From Chrysomallon squamiferum (Eukaryota > Mollusca > Gastropoda > Neomphalida > Peltospiridae): a DNA stretch of 64,000 bases. Below the pieces are notes generated by a model that had not been told where the DNA came from, searched no databases, and saw nothing but the letters and a program-made list of their open reading frames with translations. A program made the position numbers and the translations under genes. The stretch spans positions 11,796,038 through 11,860,037 of the forward strand of contig CM022667.1 in NCBI GenBank assembly GCA_012295275.1. Direction: 5' to 3'. This document shows, piece by piece, positions 38,288 through 53,886 of this stretch; within the stretch, counting starts at the first letter, position 1; each line of letters begins with the position of its first letter.

Positions 38288-39402
38288 CATTTATGAAATT
38301 TAAAAAAAAAAAAAAAAAAGCAGGAACATACCAGTTTGTTCAAAAATGTATTTAAAACAAACAAACAAAATTATAATAAATAAATAAATAAATACACAAA
38401 TATTTAAAATAAAATAAAATAAAATATAATAATAAAATAGAGCGATGTTCAAAGAGTTACATTCTGTTTTAAAAAACTCAGCTAGTTTTACATTTTAAAA
38501 CAGTAAAATATTTCCTTGTCCTTCAGATGCCTAGACATGACCTTGTAAGTCTACTCCATTTTGTTTTATTTTTTTAAAATTTTTTTTTAATAACATTTTA
38601 AATTAATTCTGCACCAAATTAACCAATTCAAACATTCCAACACTCAGTGTTTTTCACAGATTTGAGCTACACAGGTAAAATGTATATGATTTTTTTTTAT
38701 TTTTACAATTAAAACAAAATACTTAAGCACCCATTTTTATATTTAGACACACTAATAGTTTTTTTTAAACTTTTTAGTGAAATGGCATATCTCATTGACA
38801 GTTATGTTAAAAGTTGCTGAAATTTGAGCTTTTTTTTTCTTTAGTCATATTATAAAAAATAATAAATAAAAAAGTTTAGCTATTTGTTTATTACTTATTA
38901 TAGGAGATTTACACATTTTTTTTTTTTTTTGGTTTTTGTTCATTTTTAAGTGTCAAATGACAATACACAAAAACAGATCTTATTTTTTATAAAATATACT
39001 GACATCTAGCTTAGAGAGGTTTAACTATAAAAAAAAAATAATTTAAAGTTCATAGTCATAGAGTTAAAATATTAGTTATTAGAAAAACTATATAAATAAT
39101 GATTATATTTGGCATTGCTGATCCTAATTACAGTATGTGAATGTCTGTTTATATTATTGTTTTAAGAAGCTCTTTTAAGAATAACATATTAAACTTTGAT
39201 AACACAAAAAATGGTATAACTATTATATTAAGAAGATATAAATTAAAGTTTGAAATCTTTATTTTGTTACCAGTTATTAAAATGAAAATCACATGGATAA
39301 CCATTAGGATTAGAAATGTGCATTTGGTAATATTTTATTTTTAAATTATTCTCTATTAAAAATGTTTAATTTTATATATTTAAAAGAATAATAATAATAA
39401 TA

Positions 39403-39433
<31 letters not shown>

Positions 39434-39895
39434 TAAATAAATTAATAAATTTAAATAAAATAACATTAATAAATATAACAAAAGTCAATGATGTATCATA
39501 AAAAGAAAGGAGACAATTTAACTACAAATGTTTTTTTTTTTCTTGTATTCAGAATTTTAACTAGGATGATATTTGCACTTGCTAACATTGTTTTCCTGAT
39601 TATGTTTCCCCCATACCTGACTAAACTGTTTGTGTTATGCACAAAGACTGTTCATAAATAAACTCTCACATTTTAATCAGGTTAAGACTTGTTGAGACCA
39701 GTTCAAAACTTTGAGAATTAACGTGATATGCTCTTTACTGTGTTGTTTTTTTTCCAATTATTTAAGCAATTTTAATACTTCTTAATCTGATTTCAGATAG
39801 GTAGGGGATTTGTTTAGAAACTTGTGTAGAATTTTATTTAACAAATTGTTTTAATTTTTTAAGTAGGGAAATCTAATTTTGATTGTTGCCCATTA

Positions 39896-39933
<38 letters not shown>

Positions 39934-40008
39934 TCAAAATTTATCTTTCAGCTGATTTAATGCAGTTATTGTTTATTCTTTAGTCTCAGGTTTATGACTT
40001 GTTAACAA

Positions 40009-40050
<42 letters not shown>

Positions 40051-41523
40051 TTTCGTTTCATATATTTTATTTTTTTTTTATTTTTAAATTTTGTTTTATA
40101 TTTTATTTTATTTTATAATATTTTATTTTATTTTATTATTTTTTTTTTTTAAATATGTTATGGTATGTTGTTTCTTAAGTGTGTATGTTGGTATGTCCAG
40201 TTATATTTGTATTTTATGTATTTTTATTTTTTTTTTTTTTTTTTTTCTTGTGTAAATTCATTTGGTTATTTCAGATTTTTGTTTCTAGAAAGCAAAATTA
40301 ATTATTTTTCATATTTCTCTCTGAACATAATGTTAAAATGTCTGTTACTAGAAACAAGAAACTTTTGATATTAAAATTATTTTGTATAATTTTTCAGGTC
40401 CAGAAGCTAACTACAAGTTTGCAGAGATTACAGATGTCATCAAAAGACACCCGAGACACTCTTACTAGTGAGGTAGGAGATTTGAGTTAAACAGCCAATA
40501 ACATTTAGCCTTTCATGATGTCTGAGATAAAACAGCCAATAATAGTAATTATTATATAAAGCAGGTATATATATATATATAAAAAAAAAAAAGCTAGTAA
40601 ATTTTACTTTTTCATAACTTGAGAGATAAAAAAATACAAAAAAACTACCAGTAATATTTACGCTTTCATAACGTACTGGATAAAACACTCAATAATATTA
40701 ACTGTTAAAAATGTAGGTTATAAACAAATGCAACCAATAATATTTACTATTTTATGGCATATACAAGATAAAACAGCCAATTATATTAACTGTTTTATAA
40801 CACAGATAAAACAAAAAAACTTTAAAAAAAAAGCAATCTGTAATATTTACTATTCACAATGAATTATTGAAACAAACCTTTTAAATTAACTACAACATAA
40901 TACAGATTAAAAATGAAACTAACTAAATATGTTGTTTTAGTGGATTCATAATATAATAAAAGAGAAATCAGTTAGTCATTACCCTCAAGATAAAATAAAG
41001 GACATTAACCAAAGTTTTCACCACTGAATTTTTGACTAAATTGTAATTTTCACTGTGTCCAGCAGATAAATATTTATTATCCACATTTTTCACAAATGAA
41101 TCTGTGATGAACAATTTGAATAAATTGTATTTTCAACTCTGTCCTGGTGAGCAACAGAAAGTTTGATACAGGTGCATTAGCAAAATTTTTTTATTTTTTT
41201 TTCCCAGGTAACAGAGAGACATGATGCTATTGTGAAGCTGAGAAAGGACAATGTGGAGATTGAGGAGAAGCTGAGAGAGGCTTTGTCCACAGCTCAGCAC
41301 AGAGCAGACATCAACAAACAGCTCAAAGATGAACTCAAAGTGGCTAACTGCAAGGTGAGTGTACTACTGGTTTTATTGCACGTAAATAATACTTGGTATT
41401 TGAGGATGGATGGTTGGTGTTTGTTTATGTCTATGTGCTGATAAATTGATATGCAGATGAGTATGTATAACTGTATTGTTTCTTATTAGTGTCTGCGTGT
41501 GTATGTTTGTATCTGAATATGTG

Positions 41524-41554
<31 letters not shown>

Positions 41555-44500
41555 TTTTATCATTTTGTTTTTATAATTTTTGATTTATTTTAATATTTAT
41601 CTCAATTTTTTTTTATTATTACTTTTTTCTTCGTATTTTCTGTTATACTTTATTTCATGTTATTTTATATTTTCTCTTTTAGACCCAAGAAGTTCAGTTG
41701 AAAGTAGATGAGTTAGAACGGGAAATACAGCAACTACAAAGTCGATACACTGCACAAGCAAGAGAGGTGAGTTCTCAATTTTTATTTATTTTTACGTTCT
41801 ACGTAATATTTATTTTAACTTACCTAGCTGTCATATTTTATCTTCAAATTATTATTTTTTTATTATTTTTAACTCTCATTAAAATACATTATTATTAATA
41901 TTTTATTTTAATTATATTACAATTATATTAATGGTTATTATTATGATTTATTTTTATTAATGTTTCTGTTGTCATTGTTATTTAGCTGCTGTTACTGTTG
42001 AAATTTCTTTTTATTTTACTTTATTTTATTTTGTTTTGTTTTGTCAGGTTGACAGACTGCAGACAGATCTACAGGAGCGAGATTTGGCGAGTGGACAGCA
42101 GGAGACGATGTACAAGTCGGAGATCGCAGACAGGGAGGAGGAAATCTCCCGAATGAAGGCAGAAATCAACGTCTTACACGAACAGCTGGCGCAGTTTGAC
42201 GGGCAGGTATTTAACCACAAAACGTTTTATTCAAACATTTATTTTAGTTAATGATCATAATGTTGTTTTTTGATACACTAAGGGGTAGTAGTTAACATTT
42301 TCTTCAGTAATGCATGTTTCAGAATTTCAGTGCAAAATACAAAATATAACACAATTTTGTTTAATCTGTAGTTTTCCTAAATTGTAGTCAGTGTCTGTAA
42401 TTAAAGTCTTGAAAATATAATTTTCTCTGGATATCAGACTTTTCCTATTCTCATAACTGATGTAGCTAAGTCTTTTCTTTGTTAGAAAGTTATACACACA
42501 CACACACATATTTATATATAAAATATAACTATTATTTTTTTTTTTTTTATTTTTTTTTAAACTTTTTTTTTAAAATGGTGATATCTATAACATAAGTCTA
42601 ATATTTTTTCAGGTTATTTTTAATATAGAAATGTAATAAGATGTCTTTAACCATTTATTTAGTTATTCATTTATATTTCTTTAATGTCAGAAGGTTGTGA
42701 TCAGTTCTGTCAAGATTAAAATGTGTTTCTGTGAGAACAAATGAGTTGATTATATGTCAGATTATCTTTGTATTAGTCTGGGGTTTTTTTTGTGTTAAAA
42801 CATATTTCTCTATATTAAAATGTGTTTCTCTGTGTTAAAATACATTTGTGTTATAGATGGCTTCCAGTCAACTACTGAGTCAGGTTCTCTTTGTATTAGT
42901 CTGTTTTTTCTATATTAAGATACGTTGGTGTTAAAAATGTGTTTCTCTATATTAAAATGTGTTTCTCTGTGTTAAAATACATTTGTATCATAGAAGGCAT
43001 CCAAATGAGTCAACTTCAGAGTCAAGTTCTCTTCGTATTAGTCTGTTTTTTCTATATTAAGATACGTTTGTGTTAAAAAAGTGTTTTTCTGTGTTTTATA
43101 ATGTGTTTCTCTGTATTAAAATGTGTTTTGGTGTTGAAATATGTTTTGTGTTGTAGATGGCGTCTAGAGATGAGCAGGTGAGTCGACTGCAGAGTCAGAT
43201 TCGTCTGCTGCAGGATGATGTCACTGTGCATGAAACAACCATACAGAAAATGGACATAGAGCTGATGAATGTGAAGGAAGAAAAACGCAGACTGGAAGAT
43301 GCGGTATTACATTTTGTTTTTTGTTTTTAAAATTTAATGTAATTTGAAGAAGAGAAAGAGTGGGAGTGTAAGAGAAAGGAGGATATTGTGTGTATGGGGT
43401 GCATTTTCTATCTTCTACTCATCAAATGTATAAAATGATAATTTTTACTAAATAAAAATAGATCAATTTTGAACTTAAAATGTGTAATACATAAATAAAT
43501 AAATAAATAAAATAAATAATTCACTTCTCTGTTGTTGCTATAGCTACAAAGAAAGGAGATAACTCTACATCAGATTAGTCAGGATCTGATGCAGGCTAAA
43601 GAACAGTACAGTGATGCTATAGAAGAAAATGGCCGACTAGAGGCAAGGATCCAGGCATTTGCCATCAACTCGCAGAGTGAACAAGACGTCCTTAGTACAG
43701 AGGTGAGAGTTAATTAAGAGCTGGTAATCTCTCTAGTACATACTAGTGAATGCTGAGTGTTAATGTGTGTGAAATATTGATGTGAGAATACAGAAAAGAG
43801 AATTAGTATATACAGAATCTGAGAATTATCTGGTAATACAGAAATGAAATTGTGCTTTATTTTTTTTATGTTTGCAGTATTTGGTACAGTCAGTTTGATT
43901 AGTCTGTTTTGTGGAAATAATAATTGTAAATAATCGATTTTGGAAAATAAAGAAAAAATAAATAAAATAAAATAAAAAAGCAGCAAAAATTTGATATTAA
44001 GACATACAAAATTATGAGCATCAGGCACTAAAAATAAAGCCATAATGTTTGTGCTGCAGGCTAAACAGTTTTATATTTAAAAAAATAATATTTGTGTTTG
44101 CCAGGTGAAAAGGCGAGAAGAAGCAATCAAACGACTCAAGATGGAGCACATGAACCTGCAGGAAACAAATAGTCAGTATGAAGAAAAGGTATTAACACCT
44201 GGATTATCCTTTAATGCTGTAATCCCAGTTTATAAAACTGTTTTCAGAAACTTATCCTCCTTAGAAACATCATCTATAATACTGAGTAGTATTTCCAAAA
44301 ACATTTTAAGCAGTAACTTAATTCTTTAATATGTGGCTATTGTTTTTGTAAATGTTACCAGAGGTGAGCTTTTTTTATTTTCAAAACAGAATTTTTTTTT
44401 TATTTTTATATAGTAGAATTTCTTAACAACTTTGTACATTATTAGAGAGAAAGAGAGAGGACTGAAGTAGGAGAGTTTCTACATCTATCTGTGTATGTTT

Positions 44501-45090
44501 AATTGCAGGTGTCGCAGTTAGAAAGAGAAATAGATCAAGGTAGAATGAATCTGAGAGCAGCACAGAACGAGGTAAAAGTCATGTTGTAATACTATTCACA
44601 TAGTCGTAAAATAATCTATAGTAGTATACAAACAAACTAAACCTGCCGTTGTTCCTCTTTTAAGATTCAAAGTTCCTTAATTATGAATTAAACTCCACGA
44701 TTTCGACCTATCATAATTCTTTTTCAAAATGTTTCATTTAAGACACCATCTTCTTACATCTAATTTTTCCTATTTTTCACCTATCCTCTGAACTTAAAAA
44801 AAAAAAAAAAAAAAACACCTCCAAAGGACATGTTTCAACCTGCACAGTAATTTCTAGAAGCTAAGACATGAAAAGCGGAAGTTAATGTTTTGTTTTCAAA
44901 TTGTGCAGATTGAGATGAAGAAGGCAGCCATGCAGAATCTGGAGAGCAGTTTGGAGGAGCAGAAGAAACGAGTAGGGCAGCATCAAGACGAGATCGCCAA
45001 GCTGGAGGACAGAATCAGAGAGATGAACATTCAGCTGACTTCAGTCAATTCTGAAGTGGACAAACTGCATCATGATGTAAGCATTCATTT

Positions 45091-45170
<80 letters not shown>

Positions 45171-46209
45171 CAGATACAGATACAGATACAGATACAGATA
45201 CAGATACAGATACAGATACAGATACAGATACAGATATAGATATAGATATAGATACAGATAGAGATATAGATATATATATGTATAGTATGTATCTACATCC
45301 ATCCATCTATATGTGTGTGTTTTTTGAGTGTTGAAGACAGTATTATTACATTATAGTAAACTTATCATTATGACATAATATGTTTAATTATGATAATATT
45401 TGTATGACAATATATTTATAATAATGATGATAACAGATTACTTAAAATCATAACATTATATTTAGAATTATGATAATACTTGTGTGAAGGTATATACTTA
45501 AAATTATTCCTTTTTAAGTTACATAATGTCATGCTTGAATATGATATTTTATTATATTTAAAACTGTACTGTCATAATAATTATGGAATATAATTGTCCA
45601 TCCCTAACATCAGTGTTATTTAATTATATCTTTATATGAATTAAAGTAGTTTATTGTAAATAAATATCGACTTTATTTTTGCTTTTTGTTTTAATATTTA
45701 TATTTTTGTTTTCATACTTTGATGTTTAATTAATCCTAATAAATTATATATGTATTCAGGTTTAATCTAACATTTATTCTTTGTAATTACTATTTAAATA
45801 AAATGTGTTTGACTGTTTTAGATTGGTGCCAAGGAGGATGTCATTCATCAGCTTCGTGGTGATCTTGAGCAGCTACAACGACAGCAGAAAGAAACCATTA
45901 ACAAAGTAAAATCAATGAGAAAATTAACAAAACTCACCACCCAGTATTTTTATTTTATTTTATTTTATTTATATGTTTAGATGTTTTGTTCATAGAATTG
46001 TGTAAAATATAATATTAGTTTGTCTGTTTGTTGAAGATTTTTCTCGATTAGATCATCATTTATGATCTTTTTTTTGTTTATCATTCTTGATACATTTTTG
46101 GATAATAAATCAGGAAAATATGTTATGAGAAATAATAGAACATTTTGTTTTAAACATTCAAAAATATTTTTTCTCAGTTTCCTATCATTCTATATTTCAA
46201 AAATTTTAA

Positions 46210-46250
<41 letters not shown>

Positions 46251-47996
46251 CTTTATTGTTATTTTTTTTTATTTTTTATTTATCTATTTTTGGCATTCGT
46301 TCTTTCTGTTTAACATTTATTATTAGAAATATATTCTCTTTGTTGTTTGTTTTTGGTGCTTGTTGATATGTTTATTAACTACTAATTCAGTATTTAATGT
46401 TACAGGTTATTGTTAGGGATGAAAACATTCAGAAACTAAACGGTGACATTGGCCGACTGAAAGCAAAATATCAGGAGAAACAACAAGAAGTAAGTGTGTC
46501 TGTTATTCTGTTCATCACCGCAAAATAAAATTAAATGTTGCCTTTAAGCATCAGTTTAACAGGCTTAACAGTGTTTATGTTAAAATGCAGATTACAGTTG
46601 ATAGATAAAAATCAAAATTACACTAGCATTATTTTGAAAATGTTATGATTTAACTGATTTTAAAAACTTTTTATTTGATTATATATATATTGATGTAATC
46701 TATTTTGCATTGTTTTGGCTGTTATATACATTTTTTTTTATTCCATTTTATTGTTTTTGTTTTTGTTTTTGTTTTGTTGTGGGTTTTTTTGTTGTGTTTT
46801 TGCCTTACAGAATTTTAAATGCTACCTTAGCAGATAATTATCTAATTTGCATTTAGCCACTATAATATTTATGTATATTTATGGTCCTGCAAAATAATAA
46901 TTTTTAGTATGTACTGCTAATGTCTTAGTTACCAAGTTTCCTATTTAAAAAAAAAATAATTAAAAGAGTTAAATAAAGTTGATAAATCTGTGATAATTTG
47001 TGGTTTCCAGTTACGTGCATGCACACTTGAGGTATGTCATTTCACAAGCACCTGTATATGTTGTACTTTGCACCAGTAGTTTTATATATATTTGTAGTAA
47101 ATGCTTAAATATTTATATATATTATTTTTTTTAATATATGGAACTGTAGTTACTAATAACATGTAGCATTGCACCTTAATTAACTAGTCTGAAAATGAAC
47201 GACATTGAGAGAAAACAGGATATTAATAGAAAACAAGTGTAATCAAAACTGTTTTAATTTAAAAAAATATATAATACTAACAATAAATAATTTAAAAATA
47301 AAATAAAATTAAATTAAATTAAAATAAAATTAAATAAATAAATATACATATATTTGAATTTTTAAAAAAGAAGAATAATTAGGTAAATGTAAAGGACATG
47401 GTCAAATTTAAAAACGTTCATAAAAAAACATTTAAGTGAAAAATTTATATTCGCCGATACTTTTATATTAATTGAGTTTCACTAAAATTCAATGTAAATA
47501 AATTTGTACAGACTAAAGCAGTGGTTCTTTTAAGCAGAGATAAATACACAGCTTGGACTATAAGACACCCTCAGTTTCATTTCTGTAGCTTTGAGTGAAT
47601 TTTCTGAAAATACCAGGGTCATTATTGTAAAATTTTGAAGTGTACACTGCAGTTAAAATAAATGAGCTGCACTGAAATGATCCTCATTTTTTTGAACCTA
47701 TTCCTGAAATATACTAAAGATAATTTTATTTTTGTACCAAGCACCTTAATAATATATTTTAAAAGTTAAAACTTGAGTCACAGATACTGATTTTAGGATA
47801 TGTTTAGGTTCAAATGCACTGATGTAGTTAGTTTGTTTTGTTTGTATTTATTTTTATATATGTTTGTGTGTGTGTGTTTTTATATTTATCTGCTTTATTA
47901 ATGTTGAACAAAGATTTTGCTTGAAAAGATTTTTGAAATTGATGTTTATCTCTAGCAGTTTATTTCATTTTTATTTCATTTATTTATTTATTTATT

Positions 47997-48035
<39 letters not shown>

Positions 48036-49135
48036 TATATATTTTATTTCTATTTTCCTCCATTTTATTCTAAATTTCAATGATTTTTTCCCACCTTTTT
48101 TCATCCTTGTTAACCTTCGGAAAAGAATTTTTTTTTTTTACCTCAAATCAAAAGAATGAAATACAGCAATAAATAACAGCATTTGGAAAAAAATTCAAAA
48201 CAAAAAAAAAAAGAAATGTTTTAACAATCAAAAAAAAATAAAATAAAATAAAAGCATTAACTTACAATAATATTAATAGTGAGGCTAATAATAATGAAAA
48301 TAAATAAATAAATAATTACGATATCTAATAATAATAAATAAAAACAAATCCCCCACTAATTTTTAGAAAAAATAACAGTGCTTCAGAGATGAATAAAAAG
48401 TAAGGTAAAGCGTGTATTTTTTTCTGTTTCAGGTATCGAAGAGTTCCGAGTTGTTAAAGAAATTGCAGGAAACGTTGGCTCAGTGTCATTTTGACTTGGA
48501 CGAGTCGAGAAAACGTGCAGAGGAAGATGTAAGTTTTATTCCGTCTGATTTTGTTTTTATATCTCTGAGGTTTAGATAACTCCATGAAATATACTGAGAA
48601 AAGATATTAGTTTAGTTTTTAATACGAATTGTTTTAAATAAATCTGCTATATAAACCATTTATTTTGTCTCTTTGAAGTTTAGACAGTTTTGCCAAAATT
48701 TTTGGTGATGCACCTTTCTATTTTAAACAAGATTAGAAAATATTCTGAGAAAAACACAAAGGTCATTTTTTAATTTTAATTTTGTGAATAAATCTGCCAT
48801 GAAATCCAGTTATTTAGTATCTTAAACACAAGAAAATGTTGTATATGTTATAAATTTATTTTTTAATATTGCTGTATTAATTAACTATCTTTATTTTTTT
48901 TTATTGAAGAAAATATTAATTTAATGTGAATTTGTGCAGGTTGCCTCCAGGGAGGAGAAAATAAAACAGTTACAAGATGATCTGTTAGAATCACAGTCTC
49001 AACATTCAGCATGTTACAATGAGGTAAATTGCCTCCCTTTTTACGTCTGAAGTTAACTCCCTTCCTCTGTCTCTTTCTCTACAATCTGGCTCTACATTAG
49101 TGTGTGTGTTCAATTATAGAAAAGAAATTCTTTGC

Positions 49136-49234
<99 letters not shown>

Positions 49235-49901
49235 CTAATGTTACAGAGAATGCAGTGTAACTGGTAAATTTGTTTGTAGATGTTGAAGCAGGAAGACGAG
49301 ATAGAAAAACTGAAGAATGAGAACTCGTCTCTAAATGAAACGGTTCAGAGAAGTGCCAGCGAGATCGCAGCGCTGCAGGAACAACTGCACCAGATTGAGT
49401 TAGAACTGACCATTTCCCAGGAGAAACACAGGACTTGTCAGATGGAGGTGAGGGAAAAAATATATCTTTTATTTATTTATTAGTTATTTATTTATTTATT
49501 TAATTATTTGGTTAGTTATTTACTTATTTATGTTTTCACTTATTTAGTTATTTATTTAATTTATATTTTTATTTATTTATTTATTTATTCATTTTTTATT
49601 TATATTTATTTTTTTTTTTATTATTTTTTTATTTTTATATTTATTTATCTTTTTTTTTTTTATATTTATTTATATTTATATTTATTTAGTTATTTTATTT
49701 TTATTTATTTATTTATTTATATTTTTATATTTATTTTTTTATTTATTTATTTTTTATTTTTTAATTTATTATTGTTGTTTTGTTTATTTATTTATTTATT
49801 TAAAAATTTATTTTTTTATTTATTTATCTTTAATTTTTCAAGTTTTTTTAAATTCTATTTTATTTTCTTATTTATTTTTATTATCTGTATTATTATTATT
49901 A

Positions 49902-49946
<45 letters not shown>

Positions 49947-52900
49947 TTCTTCTTTTTTATTTTTATATATTAACGTGAATTTTTATTAATTTTATTTTTT
50001 TTAATGAAAACATTTGATTTTAACATCTGGATGATGGTAAAATTAAAATCAACTTAAACATTCTTTATTTAGATAGTTGTTTCTTTCTTTTTATTTGTTT
50101 ATAAAATTGTTTTACTTCTTCTTTTTTTTCTAAAATTTTACTACTCACCATTGACATTTTTTTTATATCTTCCACTACATCAGGTTTCTAACAGAGATCA
50201 TGTAATTCTCAAACTACAAACCAACTTAGATACAGTTCAGCAAAAATACACAGGCAGCAATGAGGAGGTGCGTATGTCAGCTTCATAATACTTACAGTTC
50301 AAAGAGACTGGCTTTATTCATCAGTGGTACTCAGTGAAATGTTCAGCACCAGCAACTAAAAATTAGGCTTTTCTAAATCTTGAAAATGAATAATTTGTGT
50401 TTTATTTTTCTGACCAGATTTGGATTTTTGCTTCTTTGCTATATTTTTAATTCTTATAAAAAAATGTTTAACAAAGATAAACTGCAGTTTATGTGCTTAA
50501 TGACATTGTTTAAAACAAAGTTACTAGTTAAATAATTATTTTGTGAGAAACCAAATTTTTTAAAAGAATTTGAAATGCAAAAAAAAAAAAAAAAATACAA
50601 AATTAATATAAAAAAATGATTGAACAGTAATTGAAAAAAATAAGAAATTTTGTTTTTAAATTAGACATTTGTCATTTCAGTTGAATATTCGGGATGAAGA
50701 AATGAACCGACTAAATGGAAAAATAAAACAGTTACAACAAGAAATTCGAGACTGCAATGCTACAATAGAAGCTAATGAAGCCAAGGTAGATAACTGATAT
50801 TTACTGGGAAGATAACTATTTTTTAAATATCAACTTTCTAATTTTAAATGTAATCATTTAGCTCTGTTTTTTGTTTTATTAACTATGGAAAAAGTATCAC
50901 ATTATTCAGTTTTGTTATAAAAATATGTACGTGTAAATGCAGTTTGTTTAAGTAACATTGACAAAAAAATGATTATTTTTCATACAGTGATTATAATTGA
51001 TGTGAAATTATTCTAAAATGCTTAAGAAACATTAATAAAACAATTATATATGTTTCTTATAAATTGTATAAAATTATTTTTAGATGGCCTCTGATGCAAA
51101 GAAAATTCATCAGCTTCAACATGATCATGAAATCTCACTGCAAGAGGTTAGTAAAGACACATAATAATTCTTTTTATTAACACACAAGTAATTCTTTTAA
51201 TAATATTCACTTTTCTTTTCTGGCTGAGGAAAGCAACTTGATCGTGGTTTCATCTGTTACTAGTTTGTCAGAGAACAATTAATTACGTAAACAGGTTAAT
51301 GAATAAAAGTAAATAAACAAATATAAAAATGATGATAAATATTTATATAAATAGTAATTTAAATAAATATGTAAATACATAAATAAAAATTAATAAACGC
51401 ATAACAAAATAAATAAATAAATAAATAAAAAGAAGTAAATGTATAATTAAATAAATAAATATGTTAAAAAACAAACAAAATAGTAAATTAATTAATTTAA
51501 ATGTTTTAATTTTTTGGTATTTATATATATATATATTTGTTAAGCTTAACTTCATATCTTTAAATTTTCCTAAGACATTTAAAATAATAAATATTTCACT
51601 TTCAAAAGTTTAATTTCTAGTAAACTTTAATTTTCAACATTTGTTTTTATTACATGATTTTTTTTTTCTTTGTTTATTCTTCCTCTGATATTAGAGTCGG
51701 TGAGCAATTTAGCTTATCATGGACATATTTTTAAAATATATTATTTTAATAAAAAAAATATTATTTATTTATTTATCATTTTTAAAATTGTTATTTTATT
51801 TATTTTATCTTTTTTTAAAAGAAGAATAAAAATGATAAAAATAGTAATAATGAATATAAGTAATTATTATTTCTTGAATGAAAAAAAAAAATTAAATAGA
51901 AATAATAATTAAACTGAAAGAATAGTATTAAGATTTAAAAACATTAGTACTGCTTTTCAGACAATATTAATAAAAAAACAAAAATTTTAGTTTTTATTTA
52001 TTTATTTTTTTTTCTAAATCTGTATATTCTTATTTTCATATTATATTTAATTAAATTTGTTATTTTAATTTTCTTTTCCTTTTTATTTATTTTATTATTA
52101 TTTTTTTTAACATTTTTCTATTAAACATTTAAAATCTTTATTTATTTATTTATATAGATATTTACTTTTTCTTTTTACTCTTCAAATCGTTTTCCTTTTT
52201 GTTAAATTATTTTTTTTATTATTATTATTATTTTTTTTTTTTCAAATTTAAGTCATTGATATTACTCTCAAAATATCTCTCTCTTTTTTTTTTTTTTTTT
52301 TTTTTCTCACTATTTTTGATGTTGGTTGTAGACAGACCACAGACCCAGTCAGGATGTAACTCCACCCAGCTGACTACCGCAACCTCTGTGTCACTCATCG
52401 CACATTTCTTATTTATAATAAATCTATTTTCTTTAAATAACATTGTCGTTCTCTTTTGTGTTTGAGATGTTTAGATTACTTGTATTTATTGTATTTTGCT
52501 TTTTATTCAGTTTGTTAGAACATGTTGATTTTGTTAACTTTTTTTAAAAAATATGTATATATATGTTTATACACCTGTTCACAAGTATATATATAGATAC
52601 AAGATGTACAAACACACACAGACACACACAGACAGATATATATATAAAAGCATGCATGCATGTGCAAAAAAATTCTAGCAGGCACTTACAGACACACACA
52701 CACACACATATACATACACACCTGTGTTATGCTTAGCTTTTTGATTCTAAAATGTGTTGTTTAACTAACAGCAGCTTGATCCAACACCTGCCAGAAATCA
52801 CAGCTTCAGTTTAAACTCTGTACCTTAGTTTTAATTAATTACTGTAACCAGTGAATGAAACACATAAATAACAAAACCATTTGTGATGATAAATGATTAA

Positions 52901-53849
52901 GCCAAATTGTAACTAACCTTGTAACACAGACAGCTATTACAATAATCAAATTCATATTAATAAACTTTATCGTGCTGTCAAATGCTAGTTTTATTTTAGT
53001 ATTAAATGTATCAATATTAAACTTTATCTTGCTATCACTGCTATGTTTTAATTTAGTATTAAATGTGTCAACATTAAACTTTATCTTGCTATCACTGCTA
53101 TGTTTTAATTTAGTATTAAATGTGTCAACATTAAACTTTATCTTGCTATCACTGCTATGTGGACAGAGGTTGAGGCAGTTGCTAGGTAACAGAGGACGGT
53201 ATGTTAATCATATAAATAAGAAATGGCTTGCATTGTGGTGTAGGTGGTGCACCTATTAATATGTAGATCTCTGCACTGGTGTATGTGACAGTACCTTATT
53301 GTCTGGTGCTCATACCTACGTCTATTGTGGTAGTTTCATTTTTGCATGGTGAATGTGGATTATATTAAAATCCTTTAGCATTTCAAAAATTATTCAGTTG
53401 TAAATATATTTTGATATTTGCAACATTTAGAATTTCCGAAACAGACTTGTATAGAGGCAGAAATGCAAAAACTGACATATTTAATTTTTTAAATTTTTTT
53501 AATGAAAACACAACAACAGACAATATTTTGAACTGACATTAATTTCATTTTTCAAATAAAATGAAAGTTCAGAAACTTTTTGTCACTGTTATTTGTCGTC
53601 AGTTATGTAAAACAGTGTGGCCAGTCATTTTGATTTTACTTGTGAAACTAATGGCTATTTAGTGAGTAGATCATTTCTTTGTTTAGTAACCTTCCCCCTC
53701 CAATTTTATTTATTTATTTATTTATTTAGTTTCTCGTTTTATTTTATTTTATTTTTGGTTTTATTATTATTATTACTTTTTTTTTTTTTTTTGGTTAAGG
53801 TATATTTATTTAGGAATCTTCATAAATAACTCTTCTGTATAGTTTTTAC

Positions 53850-53886
<37 letters not shown>

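Noticed and set aside
53161-53200. Possible exon 'ggacag' to 'gtatgt' encoding RLRQLLGNRGR
   Set aside because: Its 32-nt length would break the phase-0 junctions of exons 33 and 34, and it adjoins a tandem repeat.
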